This document shows, in pieces, positions 16,057-25,128 of a stretch of 34,428 nt of DNA (position 1 is the first letter of the stretch; each line of letters opens with the position of its first letter). The notes beneath the pieces are model-generated. The model was given only the letters and a program-made list of their open reading frames with translations. It made no database searches and was not told the origin of the DNA. Source of the stretch: Candidatus Acidiflorens stordalenmirensis (lineage in GTDB: Bacteria > Acidobacteriota > Terriglobia > Terriglobales > Acidobacteriaceae); assembly GCA_003139995.1 (NCBI GenBank), contig PLIC01000175.1, positions 1 through 34,428 on the forward strand, given 5' to 3'. The position numbers and the translations under genes were made by a program.

Positions 16057-17153
16057 CCACCACATCGGTAGTGACGTTGGCCGCATCCGGCTTAGAGCAG
16101 ATGCTGGATCCTGAACATAAGCTCTTCTGCTTCACACTGCGCCAGGGGGCAAGTGGGCTCGTGCGGGAAGGAATCTCCCATCGTTATACGATGATGACTC
16201 TCCTCGGCCTGGACCGGTTCGAGAAGGCCGGGCAAACTTCTCCTGTACCTATCTCCCCTATTCTTGACCGGCTGATCGCGGACACAGGTTGGATCGATTG
16301 CGTTGGAGATCTCGGCCTGTTGCTCTGGACCTGCGCCATTCTGGCTCCGGAGCGTTTGGCGGCGGTCGCCGATAAGACGCGGGTCCGCGATGCACTCGCG
16401 CGTTATCAAGATGCGCGCGAAGGCCGGACCATGGAGCTCGCCTGGTTCTTGACTGGTCTCTGCTACAGTGCGGCGACTGAACTCCCAGGCCTTTCCGATC
16501 TGCGAGAGGAAGCCAACAAGACGTTCCGATCGCTCGCGGCGAATCAGGGCTGCCAAGGCATTTTCCGGCACCTTGGTCATCGTAAAAGCATGGCGGCAAT
16601 CCTGCGGGGACGAATCGGCAGTTTTGCCGACCAAGTGTATCCGATTTACGCGCTGGCAAAATTCAGCGCGTTGACCGGTAGCCGAGAGGCGCTTGAGCGC
16701 GCCTCGGCATGCGCGGAATCCATTTGTCAGCGGCAAGGACCATCCGGCGAATGGTGGTGGCATTACGACGCTGGCACAGGACGGGTGGTAGAGACCTATC
16801 CCGCCTATTCCGTCCACCAGGATGGAATGGCGCCGATGGCGCTGTTCGCTCTAGCGGATGTCAGTGGCCGCGACTTCACCGTGCCGATCCAGCGAGGACT
16901 TGCCTGGATTCAAGGCAATAACGAGCTGGGACGCGGCCTCGTTGACCCGTCTCGGAAGTTGATCTGGCGCAACCTGCAACTGTCCGCGCAGGAACAGTTT
17001 ATCCGCCGCCTTTTCCCGTCGCGCCAGATTGGCGTCACCCCGGCCAGGAAGCTGGAAGTAAACCGCGAATGCCGTCCCTATGAGCTCGGTTGGGCCCTGT
17101 ACGCTTTAGCTGGCCGGGAACACCTCTGGACATGTGCCAGGAGCGGATGGTGA
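16017..17153 (+). CDS. Unrecognised protein, possibly an (alpha/alpha) toroid
   Basis: A 378-residue protein that I cannot assign to a named family. It has no signal peptide and no membrane segment. It is mostly helical with a Trp/His-rich stretch (GEWWWHYDAGTGRVVETYPA, then YSVHQDGMAPMALFALADVS). That pattern recalls helical-toroid enzymes such as terpene cyclases, polysaccharide lyases and glycoside hydrolases with an (alpha/alpha)6 barrel. This is a fold impression only. It starts inside the DUF354 gene (40-base overlap), implying co-translation and perhaps a shared pathway step. A later start at 16101 (MLDPEHKLFCF) is possible and would remove the overlap. A role in modifying the sugar or polymer is inference. 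Confidence 0.75.
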   Translation: MSCTQSETAQNQLTTTSVVTLAASGLEQMLDPEHKLFCFTLRQGASGLVREGISHRYTMMTLLGLDRFEKAGQTSPVPISPILDRLIADTGWIDCVGDLGLLLWTCAILAPERLAAVADKTRVRDALARYQDAREGRTMELAWFLTGLCYSAATELPGLSDLREEANKTFRSLAANQGCQGIFRHLGHRKSMAAILRGRIGSFADQVYPIYALAKFSALTGSREALERASACAESICQRQGPSGEWWWHYDAGTGRVVETYPAYSVHQDGMAPMALFALADVSGRDFTVPIQRGLAWIQGNNELGRGLVDPSRKLIWRNLQLSAQEQFIRRLFPSRQIGVTPARKLEVNRECRPYELGWALYALAGREHLWTCARSGW

Positions 17154-17274
17154 CTTTAGCAACACTGGCCGAACGGACAATCGCACCTTGTTCTGCAAGT
17201 GCACTTCCGTGTTTGGTAAACCCAAATTCTCTGTGCTAGTTTCGAGATGGATTCTTCCTATCGGGAGTACTACT

Positions 17275-18762
17275 ATGGGTCGCTTCGGTCACGGTTGGCG
17301 CATTTTTACTCTGGTTGCGGCTTGTATTTTGGCTCTTTCGGTTGCCGCATCGGCAACCACCTACTACATCGACTACGCTGCGGGCAGCGATTCCAACAGC
17401 GGAACTTCGACAGCCGCGCCCTGGCAGCACATGTCGGGCATGCACGGCTGCATCGCGAACTGCGCCAAAACGACTCCCAAGGCCGGAGACAGCATCATCC
17501 TCAAGGGCGGGGTCACCTGGCCGAACGCCGCTTTCCCGATCCTGTGGTCCTGGTCGGGAACCAGCACCAGCGACATCTACATTGGAGTCGACCAGACCTG
17601 GTACGCGGGCAGTTCTTGGACCCGCCCCATCTTCGATGCGCAAGACCAAGTCATCGGCGGATCGTGGAACATGTTCTTCCACTGCGTCTATTCTGGCGTG
17701 CACAATGTCACGCTGGACAATATCGAGATGAAAGGCATCTATTGGAGCGGAGCGCCGGCTTACGGTCATCTTGCATACATCACCGCTAACACAGCGTCGG
17801 AAATCCATCTAAAGAATCTTTACCTGCACCGCTGGACCCACGACAGCATCGCAAACGGAACGTCGGATTATCTCAAAATTGTTCTAGGGGATACCAACTC
17901 CCCTTACTGCTCAGGTTGTTCGTTCGATAGCGGAGCGATTGACAACACCGATGGTGATTCGAATTCGGGAGCAGCGTTCTACGCTTTTGGCTCAGTCACT
18001 AACTCTGTCGTCCACGACCTCTCCAATGGCTTATTGCTGGGGGCGCCGTCTAGCGGAACCCTCTTTGTAACCGGCAATCTGGTTTATAACATAATGACTT
18101 CCTTTACTGGCGTCCATGAGAATATCCTGGAAACAATTGGTCCTAATACAGGCACGGTGATTGTGGCCAATAACGTCTTCCACGATTCGGTGGGTGAGAG
18201 TTCATTTCTTGGCGGCCCCACCACCGAAGTCGATTATTATTTCAACAACGTGCTTTACAACCTTTGGAACGAACCTGAGTTCTGTAGCAGGTCGAGCTGC
18301 GGCAGTGTCCATGCTTGGAACAACACCATTGTCCCGAGATCCGGTCAACCGTGCTTTCACCAAGGCCACAGCGGTCCTAAGATGGTAGTAGCCGATTTTC
18401 GGAACAATCATTGCATCACAACATCTTCAGTAATTGAGGACAACATTAGCGCCACAACGCTTATTACCTCGTCCAATACCATGATGACGCCGACGAAATC
18501 GGCCGCCCAGGGGTACTCGACCGGGAACTACTACGCGCCTACATCGAAGGACAGCTCCACGGTGGGCGCAGGTGTGAATTTTGCAAGCCAGTGTTCCGGA
18601 AATATTTCGGGTCTGTGCACTGCTGTTAGCATTGTGTCGCCACCTAGTCCCGGCCCCCTTCGTCCGAATGGGAGTGCCGCATGGGATTCTGGAGCCTACT
18701 TGTATTCCGCAGGAGGGGCAGCACCAGCAGCGCCAAAAGGCTTAACTGCAGTGGTCCACTAG
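17275..18762 (+). CDS. Secreted right-handed beta-helix protein
   Basis: A 495-residue exported protein. A signal peptide (IFTLVAACILALSVAASA|TT) is followed by YYIDYAAGSDSNSGTSTAAP, the typical entry into secreted parallel beta-helix proteins. Repeated NNV/NNI turns follow (VTLDNIEMKGIYW, VIVANNVFHD, YYFNNVLYN, VHAWNNTIV). Such folds include polysaccharide lyases and depolymerases, but I see no definite catalytic set. The C-terminus (PAAPKGLTAVV) looks like the first strand of a truncated fibronectin-type domain or a short tail. The start is chosen at ATG 17275 with CGGGAG at 17262-17267; the frame is open further upstream but lacks a signal there. It could trim, bind or act on the exported polymer. 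Codon use appears richer in A/T than in the core genes. Confidence 0.85.
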   Translation: MGRFGHGWRIFTLVAACILALSVAASATTYYIDYAAGSDSNSGTSTAAPWQHMSGMHGCIANCAKTTPKAGDSIILKGGVTWPNAAFPILWSWSGTSTSDIYIGVDQTWYAGSSWTRPIFDAQDQVIGGSWNMFFHCVYSGVHNVTLDNIEMKGIYWSGAPAYGHLAYITANTASEIHLKNLYLHRWTHDSIANGTSDYLKIVLGDTNSPYCSGCSFDSGAIDNTDGDSNSGAAFYAFGSVTNSVVHDLSNGLLLGAPSSGTLFVTGNLVYNIMTSFTGVHENILETIGPNTGTVIVANNVFHDSVGESSFLGGPTTEVDYYFNNVLYNLWNEPEFCSRSSCGSVHAWNNTIVPRSGQPCFHQGHSGPKMVVADFRNNHCITTSSVIEDNISATTLITSSNTMMTPTKSAAQGYSTGNYYAPTSKDSSTVGAGVNFASQCSGNISGLCTAVSIVSPPSPGPLRPNGSAAWDSGAYLYSAGGAAPAAPKGLTAVVH

Positions 18763-18812
18763 AATCCAATCCTTGACAGTTTAGGATGTGACATTCTTCC
18801 GCAGTTGATTCC

Positions 18813-19406
18813 ATGAATCGCTTTCTGCGCCGGCTCAAAGAAGAACTTCTTCCGTCCCGTCACGCCTTCGATTGCGTGCGCGGAACCGACACTTCTGGCA
18901 TCGTTGCGCTCAAGCGTCTGCGAATCGCTTCGGGCAACAAATCGGACGGCGCGAGTTATCAAGCCACCCCACCGGAAGTTTTTTAGCAAGCGATGTCCTG
19001 GGTTCCGGTTGATGGATACACGTTTATCGACCTGGGTTGTGGGAAGGGCCGCATGTTGCTGATGGCTGCGGAGTTGGGATTCCGCAACATCGTAGGGGTG
19101 GAGTTCTCTCCGCACCTCGCACGCATCGCCCGTAATAACCTGGCGAGTATGGGAGTCGATGCAGGCGTCGTTACGGGAGACGCTGCCGAATTCGCCTTCC
19201 CCGACGACCCTATGATTGTCTTCATGTACAACCCGTTCGGGGCTTTGGTGATGGGGAAGGTCATGGCTAAACTTGCCGTCCACCAGCATCCGGTCTTTGT
19301 GGTGTACGTCAATCCGAAGCATGAATCTACTTTCCCCGCCTCGTTTATCCGGATCGCCCGTTTCCAAGACTGGGCCGTTTGGCGGAAAGATGCTATTGCT
19401 CCTTGA
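18813..19406 (+). pseudogene. SAM-dependent methyltransferase interrupted by an in-frame amber stop
   Basis: A class I SAM methyltransferase split by one TAG (18984-18986) without a change of frame. Codons 1-57 (MNRFLRRLKEELLPSRHAFD to YQATPPEVF) match the N-terminus of a family that reads on as YQPTPPxVFxxxM. The remaining part (from 18987, with MSWVPVDGYTFIDLGCGKGR) carries the SAM-binding loop and VGVEFSPHLARIARNNL. A single change of a CAG or GAG codon would explain the stop. Translation could restart at ATG 18993, but that product (137 residues) would lack the N-terminal part. Whether the gene is dead, translated by readthrough, or altered by a sequencing error cannot be decided here. 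The acceptor substrate is unknown. Confidence 0.75.
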
Positions 19407-19546
19407 TCGTCGCTAGGACACCCGCCGCGCTATTACTGCGACAGGCCCGACGATCCCGTATTACAATCGCCAACCTTGGCGACTGACGTGCTGTGAATGG
19501 TGTACGTCGAACTCGGGAACTGGGAGCACTCCGCTTCGTTTCGCCA

Positions 19547-20782
19547 ATGAAAAATCACAACCTAAAGTCGATGGTTACCGAGTGCCCTCCAGCTGATCCG
19601 TCTGGCCCGGCGCCCGCGTTGTCCCTGCGCGTGCTCCGCACCTTGCCAGAACTCGAATCACTCCGCGGCGTATGGACTTCGTGGAAAGGCCATCGCGACA
19701 GCGACATCGACTTTTTTGCGGAATTTGTTCGAAGTCGACCAGAGGTTATTCGCCCTCATGTGGTCGTGCTCTACCGGTATGGCACTCCGGAAGCGATGCT
19801 CATCGGCCGATTGGAACGCACGCAGCTGACCTTCAGAATCGGATATCTGAGGCTCCCCGGAATTTCGGCCCGCATACTCATCTTTAGTCAGGGTGGAGCT
19901 CGTGGGAATGTTTCCGATGCGAGCAGCGCTGAACTCGTTAACTCAGTTAGAGCTTCGCTGCGAGGTGGCGAAGCTGATTTGGCCTTCCTGCACCAAGTCG
20001 ATGCCGCTTCTCCCCTTTTCAAGAATGCCCTCACGGCGGTGGGCTTCGCGAGCCGCGATCATGTTACTGCCCCTGAGCCTCGATACTTGATGAAACTCCC
20101 GAGGACCGTAGAGGAGCTCTATCAGGGCTTCTCAAAAAGGGTGAGAAAGGAATTTCGCGCAAAGAAAGCAAGTCTTTTCCGGAATTTCGAAGGGCGTATT
20201 AAGACTGAACGCATTCAGACTTCCGCGGAGTTAGATCGCATAATTCCACATCTCGAGGCAATTGCGGAAAAGACGTATCAGAGGGGGCTTGGCGTCGGAT
20301 TTGCCGATACACCTCAAATTCGTCGGAGACTGCATTTGTTTGCAGAAAAGGGATGGCTGCGAGCCTACATTTTGTATTTGGATGACAAACCTTGCGCGTT
20401 TGAGATTGGCACCGTTCACGACGGCATGTTTGCAGGCGAGTTTACTGGGTATGATCCCCTCTTTCGAGACTATTCCATTGGAAGCTTCATAATGATCACG
20501 ATGATCGAGGATCTGTGTCGCCAAGGTGTTAAAGAAGCCGAGTTCGGCGCCGGGCAAGCTGAATACAAGCGGAACTTTAGCAATTGCCAAACGATGGAGG
20601 CTAGCATCCATATTTTCGCGCCCACAATCAAGGGCGTGACGCTTAACACGTTGCGAACGGTAACCGTGTCCACGGATCGTGCTCTCAAAGGGATGTTAGA
20701 GCGAACGATGTTGCTGCGTGCACTGAAGAAGTTCTGGCGTGACCAACTGACACGCGTATCGGCGAAGCAGGTAACGAGTTGA
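19547..20782 (+). CDS. FemAB/GNAT-like (CelD/BcsL-type) acyltransferase
   Basis: A cytoplasmic protein of about 411 residues of the GNAT/FemAB superfamily. The second half contains a recognisable acyltransferase fold: KRVRKEFRAKKASLFRNFEG, then LRAYILYLDDKPCAFEIGTV, then FTGYDPLFRDYSIGSFIMIT, and EAEFGAGQAEYKRNFSN near the end. Related proteins in EPS clusters transfer acyl or aminoacyl groups to sugars, but the donor and acceptor are unknown here. The start is uncertain. A GTG at 19493, ATG 19547 and ATG 19571 are all in frame and none has a good ribosome binding site; I prefer 19547. It is one of three acyltransferase-like genes in this window. Confidence 0.8.
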   Translation: MKNHNLKSMVTECPPADPSGPAPALSLRVLRTLPELESLRGVWTSWKGHRDSDIDFFAEFVRSRPEVIRPHVVVLYRYGTPEAMLIGRLERTQLTFRIGYLRLPGISARILIFSQGGARGNVSDASSAELVNSVRASLRGGEADLAFLHQVDAASPLFKNALTAVGFASRDHVTAPEPRYLMKLPRTVEELYQGFSKRVRKEFRAKKASLFRNFEGRIKTERIQTSAELDRIIPHLEAIAEKTYQRGLGVGFADTPQIRRRLHLFAEKGWLRAYILYLDDKPCAFEIGTVHDGMFAGEFTGYDPLFRDYSIGSFIMITMIEDLCRQGVKEAEFGAGQAEYKRNFSNCQTMEASIHIFAPTIKGVTLNTLRTVTVSTDRALKGMLERTMLLRALKKFWRDQLTRVSAKQVTS

Positions 20783-20818
20783 TGATCTCAGCTAGACATC
20801 TCTACAGCCGGAGTCGCT

Positions 20819-20969
20819 GGGTCATGACGAACCTGTTTCAGCAAATTGCCGGTGGTTACTCGACCGGGGGCATCCGCGGTTACAACACCACAGGGGGGGT
20901 ATTATTCGGAATAACGTCGTCCACGACAGCATCAACGGCGCCACCGCTGTCACGGCACCCGCGAAATGA
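20819..20969 (+). pseudogene. Frameshifted beta-helix protein remnant
   Basis: A short stretch that reads as the end of a right-handed beta-helix protein once a frameshift is allowed. The first frame gives QIAGGYSTGGIRGYNTTGG. The second gives IIRNNVVHDSINGATAVTAP and ends AK-stop (TGA 20967-20969). The switch falls on a run of seven G at 20893-20899, a common slip site. NNVVHDS is a classical beta-helix turn, as in the intact secreted protein about 2 kb upstream. The left edge is approximate. The TGA overlaps the ATG of the flippase gene. I infer that a second beta-helix gene was here and decayed. Confidence 0.5.
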
Positions 20970-22582
20970 ATAGGACAATGTCAGAAACGAACTCCAGGCC
21001 GATGGTTCCTGGTGGCAACCTTGCCGCCAGCATCGGGCGCAACACGCTCTTCGGAGTCGTGGCCCGAGTTGCGCAAGTTGCGACCCGGCTCGTAACGGTC
21101 CCGATCGTGATCTTTCATCTCGGCCTTGGTGGCTACGGTATCTGGTCGATCATTATGACGACCGCCGCCTACATGCGCTTCGGGAGCATAGGGGTCAAGT
21201 CGGCTTTCCAGAAATATGTGGCGGAAGCGACAGGCAACGGAGACTTCGAAACTGCCAACAAATTGCTCAGCACTGGCTGCGCTATCATGCTGTTGGTGTC
21301 CTTGGCCGGTCTGACGCCGATTGCATTTTTTTCCAGAGAACTCGCGACCTTGGCGGGAGTTCCCGCTGAATTCCTGAGTTCCTCCGCCCACTCCTTCACC
21401 ATGCTCGCCTTCATTATGGTGATCGCCAATGTGGGGGCGGTCTTCGAAGCGATTGTGATGGGCGGACACCGGGTTGACCTTGCCCGAAACTTCTCGACGT
21501 TTTTCACTGTCGCTGAGGCGGTGGCTATTATCATTCTCCTCCATTTTGGGGCCGGATTGTTCGCGATGGCCTCGGTGATGGCGGCGTCGGAGGTGGGATT
21601 CATAGCAAGTTGTTACATCGCCTCGAGGAAGATTCTGCCTCAGATCCGTCTCCGCCTGGATCATGTGACGAAGAGTGTGGTGCGCGAACTGGTGCGGTTC
21701 GGGGGCAGCTATCAACTGGTCAGTGTTCTGCAAATACTCTACCTCTCTATCGTGCCTGTCACTGTGCTGCGCATGTTCGGGGCTGACGCGGCTGGCCTCT
21801 ACGCCCTTACAACCAGGCTGGCGGGTTCGGCGCTTATGCTCCCGGACGCGCTTCTCCTGCCTATCCTCTCCGGTGCAGCCATGGTGTTTGCTTCGGGTTC
21901 GGCGGCGGAAATGAGGACGCTGATCAATAAGTCGTTCAAGGTCACTTTGGCCTTGGGGCTTTTCCCGTTGGCTTTTATCGCGATTTTTGGACCCATGATC
22001 GTGTTCGCATGGACAGGCGAGGCCGCTTCTTCGCTGCGGGTTGCCTTTTGGCTGGTCTGCGCGGCAGGTTTATTTCAATCGTTCTCCATACTGGGATTAG
22101 TACTGTACCGGGCTTCGGGAAGGGCACTTTTAGACAATGTTCGGCAGGCACTTCAGATCTTGATTCTCCTTTCCATCGCGATTGCCGCTCATCGTTTGGG
22201 GTTTTACGGCGTTTTAGCCGGCCTCGCTCTTGCCGAATTGTTCGGGATGCTCTTCATGTTATTCGCTCTCGAGAAGGCCTTCGAGGCATTCCGTGTAAGG
22301 TTTTTGCTGACCGATACTCTGAGATTAACGGCTGCCATTGCAGTCGTTCTCTCTGCCGCAGGCGTTGCTTTGCTGCTGCCGGTCCCTGCGGTTTCCAATC
22401 CACGCCTCGCGGCAACTCTTCAGTTGGCGAAAGTCACGCTCGCTTGTTTAGTGGCCGCCTGGCCAGCCCTGGTGCTCACGAAATCTCTGACAGGAACAGA
22501 GGGCAGGGCCCTCGTGGGTGCATTTCTACCCCGTCGAGGCCGCCCTCGCCCTGAGCCGCGTCCTATCGAGACGGCGAACTGA
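20966..22582 (+). CDS. Wzx-type flippase (polysaccharide transporter, MOP superfamily)
   Basis: A 538-residue integral membrane protein with about 12-14 hydrophobic segments. It starts with the typical SIGRNTLFGVVARVAQVATR, followed by VPIVIFHLGLGGYGIWSIIM. Proteins of the PST/Wzx family flip undecaprenyl-linked oligosaccharides to the periplasm. An initiating ATG at 20966 overlaps the stop of the upstream remnant. A second ATG at 20978 is equally possible. The very C-terminus (RRGRPRPEPRPIETAN) is basic and soluble. Together with the polymerase-like gene at 23646 it completes a Wzx/Wzy-type assembly route. Confidence 0.9.
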   Translation: MNRTMSETNSRPMVPGGNLAASIGRNTLFGVVARVAQVATRLVTVPIVIFHLGLGGYGIWSIIMTTAAYMRFGSIGVKSAFQKYVAEATGNGDFETANKLLSTGCAIMLLVSLAGLTPIAFFSRELATLAGVPAEFLSSSAHSFTMLAFIMVIANVGAVFEAIVMGGHRVDLARNFSTFFTVAEAVAIIILLHFGAGLFAMASVMAASEVGFIASCYIASRKILPQIRLRLDHVTKSVVRELVRFGGSYQLVSVLQILYLSIVPVTVLRMFGADAAGLYALTTRLAGSALMLPDALLLPILSGAAMVFASGSAAEMRTLINKSFKVTLALGLFPLAFIAIFGPMIVFAWTGEAASSLRVAFWLVCAAGLFQSFSILGLVLYRASGRALLDNVRQALQILILLSIAIAAHRLGFYGVLAGLALAELFGMLFMLFALEKAFEAFRVRFLLTDTLRLTAAIAVVLSAAGVALLLPVPAVSNPRLAATLQLAKVTLACLVAAWPALVLTKSLTGTEGRALVGAFLPRRGRPRPEPRPIETAN

Positions 22583-22654
22583 ACGCCAGGAAGATGGTGA
22601 CTCAGACGGGCTTTGCTGCCGGGGAACCGCTCTTTCAGCCCCATCAGAAGTAAG

Positions 22655-23617
22655 ATGACGATGATCGACGTAATCAGCGAACAAGCAACTAGTGATCCTG
22701 GAATCTGCCCCACATGTCACGGCACACGGGTTTCGAGGTTCTTAAGCGCCCCCGACAGATTTCACGGGCGACGGGAGCTTTATCACCTGACGCGTTGTTC
22801 GTCCTGCTCTTGCGTCTGGCTGGTGAATCCGCCCAGGCCAGAAGAAATGCCGTTCCACTACGATCAGGATTACCATCACGCCATTGCCGTAGGCGGCGAA
22901 GGTTCGGCCGCTGAGCGTTGGCAATGCGAGCGCGAGACTGTTCTGAAGTACAAACAGCGCGGCGCTATTCTCGACATTGGATGCAGTTCCGGCGGGTTTC
23001 TAAGTACGATGATGAGCGCGTCCTGGAAGCTGTACGGCATCGAAATGGAGCCCTCAACGGCTGACAGAGCCAGGCAGACTACCGATGCGGAGGTGTTTAC
23101 TGGGGACGTGATCGAAGCCCCTTTTGCCGCCGAAAGTTTCGATGTCGTCACCAGCTTCGACGTCCTTGAGCACATGTATGATCCCAGCACATTTCTAGCA
23201 AAGGTGCTGCAGTGGCTCAAACCCGGAGGTATTTACTGCACCAGGGTTCCAAACATCGATTGCTGGGAGGCACGCATGCTTGGAACCTTTTGGTATGGGC
23301 TGGAATTGCCTCGACATCTATCCCATTTCTCGCCGCGCTCTTTGAGGTTCGTCATGGGGGCGCTTGGTTTTGAAGAAGTCCAGGTCCAAACCTCCCCAGT
23401 TTCGTACCTGGAGCATAGCGCTGGTTATCTCTACTCGGCGGTCGTAGAGCGACTGGGTTTCTCCGCGCGGCCGCAGTCCCAGAACAGGTCACAAGGAGTT
23501 GCCCGGAGAGCCGTCCGGAAAGCCATGCGCTTGACGGTCGTCGAGCCGTTCTGCCGGCTCGCCTCCAGCTTTGGCGCGGGCGCCAGTATGCTGGCTATTT
23601 TTCGCAAGCCAATCTAA
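22655..23617 (+). CDS. Zinc-ribbon class I SAM methyltransferase
   Basis: A 320-residue methyltransferase. The N-terminus has a treble of cysteine pairs (CPTCHG and CSSCSC), a zinc ribbon usual in sugar C- or O-methyltransferases of this family. The SAM-binding part reads AILDIGCSSGGFLSTM, with VVTSFDVLEHMYDPSTFLAK and LKPGGIYCTRVPN following. The late part (ELPRHLSHFSPRSLRFVM) is characteristic of the Methyltransf_23 group. It probably methylates a sugar or nucleotide sugar of the repeat unit (inference). ATG 22655, preceded by AGAAG, is chosen over a TTG 42 bases upstream. Confidence 0.9.
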   Translation: MTMIDVISEQATSDPGICPTCHGTRVSRFLSAPDRFHGRRELYHLTRCSSCSCVWLVNPPRPEEMPFHYDQDYHHAIAVGGEGSAAERWQCERETVLKYKQRGAILDIGCSSGGFLSTMMSASWKLYGIEMEPSTADRARQTTDAEVFTGDVIEAPFAAESFDVVTSFDVLEHMYDPSTFLAKVLQWLKPGGIYCTRVPNIDCWEARMLGTFWYGLELPRHLSHFSPRSLRFVMGALGFEEVQVQTSPVSYLEHSAGYLYSAVVERLGFSARPQSQNRSQGVARRAVRKAMRLTVVEPFCRLASSFGAGASMLAIFRKPI

Positions 23618-23645
23618 GCGAGCCCTTATTCCAAACACCTGATTC

Positions 23646-25112
23646 ATGCCTGTTGAAAACCTCAAATTCGGCGGTGGTACTGAGCAGACGATGTTGCACC
23701 CGCTTGTGCTGATTGCGATGCTGCTCGTGATCGTGCTGATGTTTAGCTTGCGCCGCAAGTATCTGATCGTGCCGTTTCTGCTGATCGCTTTCCTGGTTCC
23801 GCTGGGGCAACAATTGGTGGTGGGCGGACTTCACATTTTTGTTCTTCGGATCGTTGTCCTGGCCGGCTTGATCCGGATATTTGTTTCCAAGCGCCCGTCG
23901 GGCGCCAGCCGCATTGCCGGCGGATTCGACAACTTCGACAAGCTCTTCGTAGCCTGGGCTGTGCTGCACTCCATCGCTTTTGTTCTTTTCTACGCGCAGA
24001 TGGGGGCGGTGGTCAATCAGTTCGGCTACCTGTGGGACACCCTGGGCGCCTTTTTCCTGCTGAGGTTCCTGATTCGAGACGACAAGGATGTCGAGAGGGC
24101 CATTCGCGTTTTTGCCCTGATCGGCGTGGTAGTGGCTGCCGGCATGCTCACCGAGCACCTTCGCCATGTCAATGTGTTTGGCCTGCTGGGCGGAGTGCGC
24201 GTTGAACCCGAATTGAAAAATGGCCATGTGCGCGCGCAAGGCCCGTTTGAACACCCCTTGTTGGCGGGTACTTTCGGGGCAATCCTGCTGCCTTTGTTTT
24301 TTTGGCTCTGGAGGAGCCGGCGCTTCAGGAGCACCGCGGTGGCGGGCATGGTTTTATCCACTTTGATCCCTCTCCTGACGTCTACGAGCACGGCGCTGAT
24401 GGCGTACGCGGCGGCAGTGGGGGGCACCTGTATGTGGGCCTTGCGAAAGCATATGCGTGTAGTGCGCTGGAGCATTGCAGGCGCGCTGATTTCCTTGCAT
24501 CTGGTCATGAAAGCGCCGGTGTGGATGATCATTGGTCATATCGATCTTACCGGCGGATCTTCGGCCGACCATCGCGCTTACCTTATCGATCTCTTCATAC
24601 GCCACATCGGCGACTGGTGGCTGCTGGGCACCAACGCCAATCTCAATTGGGGATGGGATATGTGGGATACGGCCAACCAATACGTCGAAGAGGGTTACGG
24701 AGGCGGCCTGGCAGCGTTCATCTGCTTTCTTGGGCTGATCGCGATGGCGTTTAGCAGATTGGGGCGGGCACGGAAACGCGCTCAAGGGGACCGCCGTCAG
24801 GAGTGGTATTTCTGGCTGTTAGGCGCGGCGCTGTTTGCCAATGTGGTGGCGTTTTTCGGCATCAGCTATCACGATCAGACACAGATTGCCTGGTTCGCGC
24901 TATTGGCGATGATTTCCGCCGCCACGATTTCGATACGACACCCGAAACTGGCCCAACCAGCCATTACTGAAACGGTCCCTTGCCCGATTGCCGGCGAGGA
25001 CCCCAACTGGGCGCTTACGGCCAGCGAGAACAGCGAGCTGGGCGCGCCACAAGAGAATGTCAGGCCGGCACAATCGGTGGATGGCACGGTCAGGTCTTTC
25101 CATGCGTATTGA
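23646..25112 (+). CDS. O-antigen polymerase/ligase-like membrane protein (Wzy/WaaL type)
   Basis: A 488-residue protein with about ten hydrophobic segments, beginning LHPLVLIAMLLVIVLMFSL. A large periplasmic loop at about 280-345 contains WMIIGHIDLTGGSSADHRAY, then LGTNANLNWGWDMWDTANQY, as in the Wzy_C/O-antigen ligase family. Such proteins polymerise lipid-linked repeat units or ligate them to an acceptor. With a Wzx flippase and a Wzz-like gene in the same cluster, the polymerase role is more likely. The last 60 residues are hydrophilic. No other polymerase candidate appears in the window. Confidence 0.85.
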   Translation: MPVENLKFGGGTEQTMLHPLVLIAMLLVIVLMFSLRRKYLIVPFLLIAFLVPLGQQLVVGGLHIFVLRIVVLAGLIRIFVSKRPSGASRIAGGFDNFDKLFVAWAVLHSIAFVLFYAQMGAVVNQFGYLWDTLGAFFLLRFLIRDDKDVERAIRVFALIGVVVAAGMLTEHLRHVNVFGLLGGVRVEPELKNGHVRAQGPFEHPLLAGTFGAILLPLFFWLWRSRRFRSTAVAGMVLSTLIPLLTSTSTALMAYAAAVGGTCMWALRKHMRVVRWSIAGALISLHLVMKAPVWMIIGHIDLTGGSSADHRAYLIDLFIRHIGDWWLLGTNANLNWGWDMWDTANQYVEEGYGGGLAAFICFLGLIAMAFSRLGRARKRAQGDRRQEWYFWLLGAALFANVVAFFGISYHDQTQIAWFALLAMISAATISIRHPKLAQPAITETVPCPIAGEDPNWALTASENSELGAPQENVRPAQSVDGTVRSFHAY

Positions 25113-25128
25113 GCCCAGAGAACCTTTC

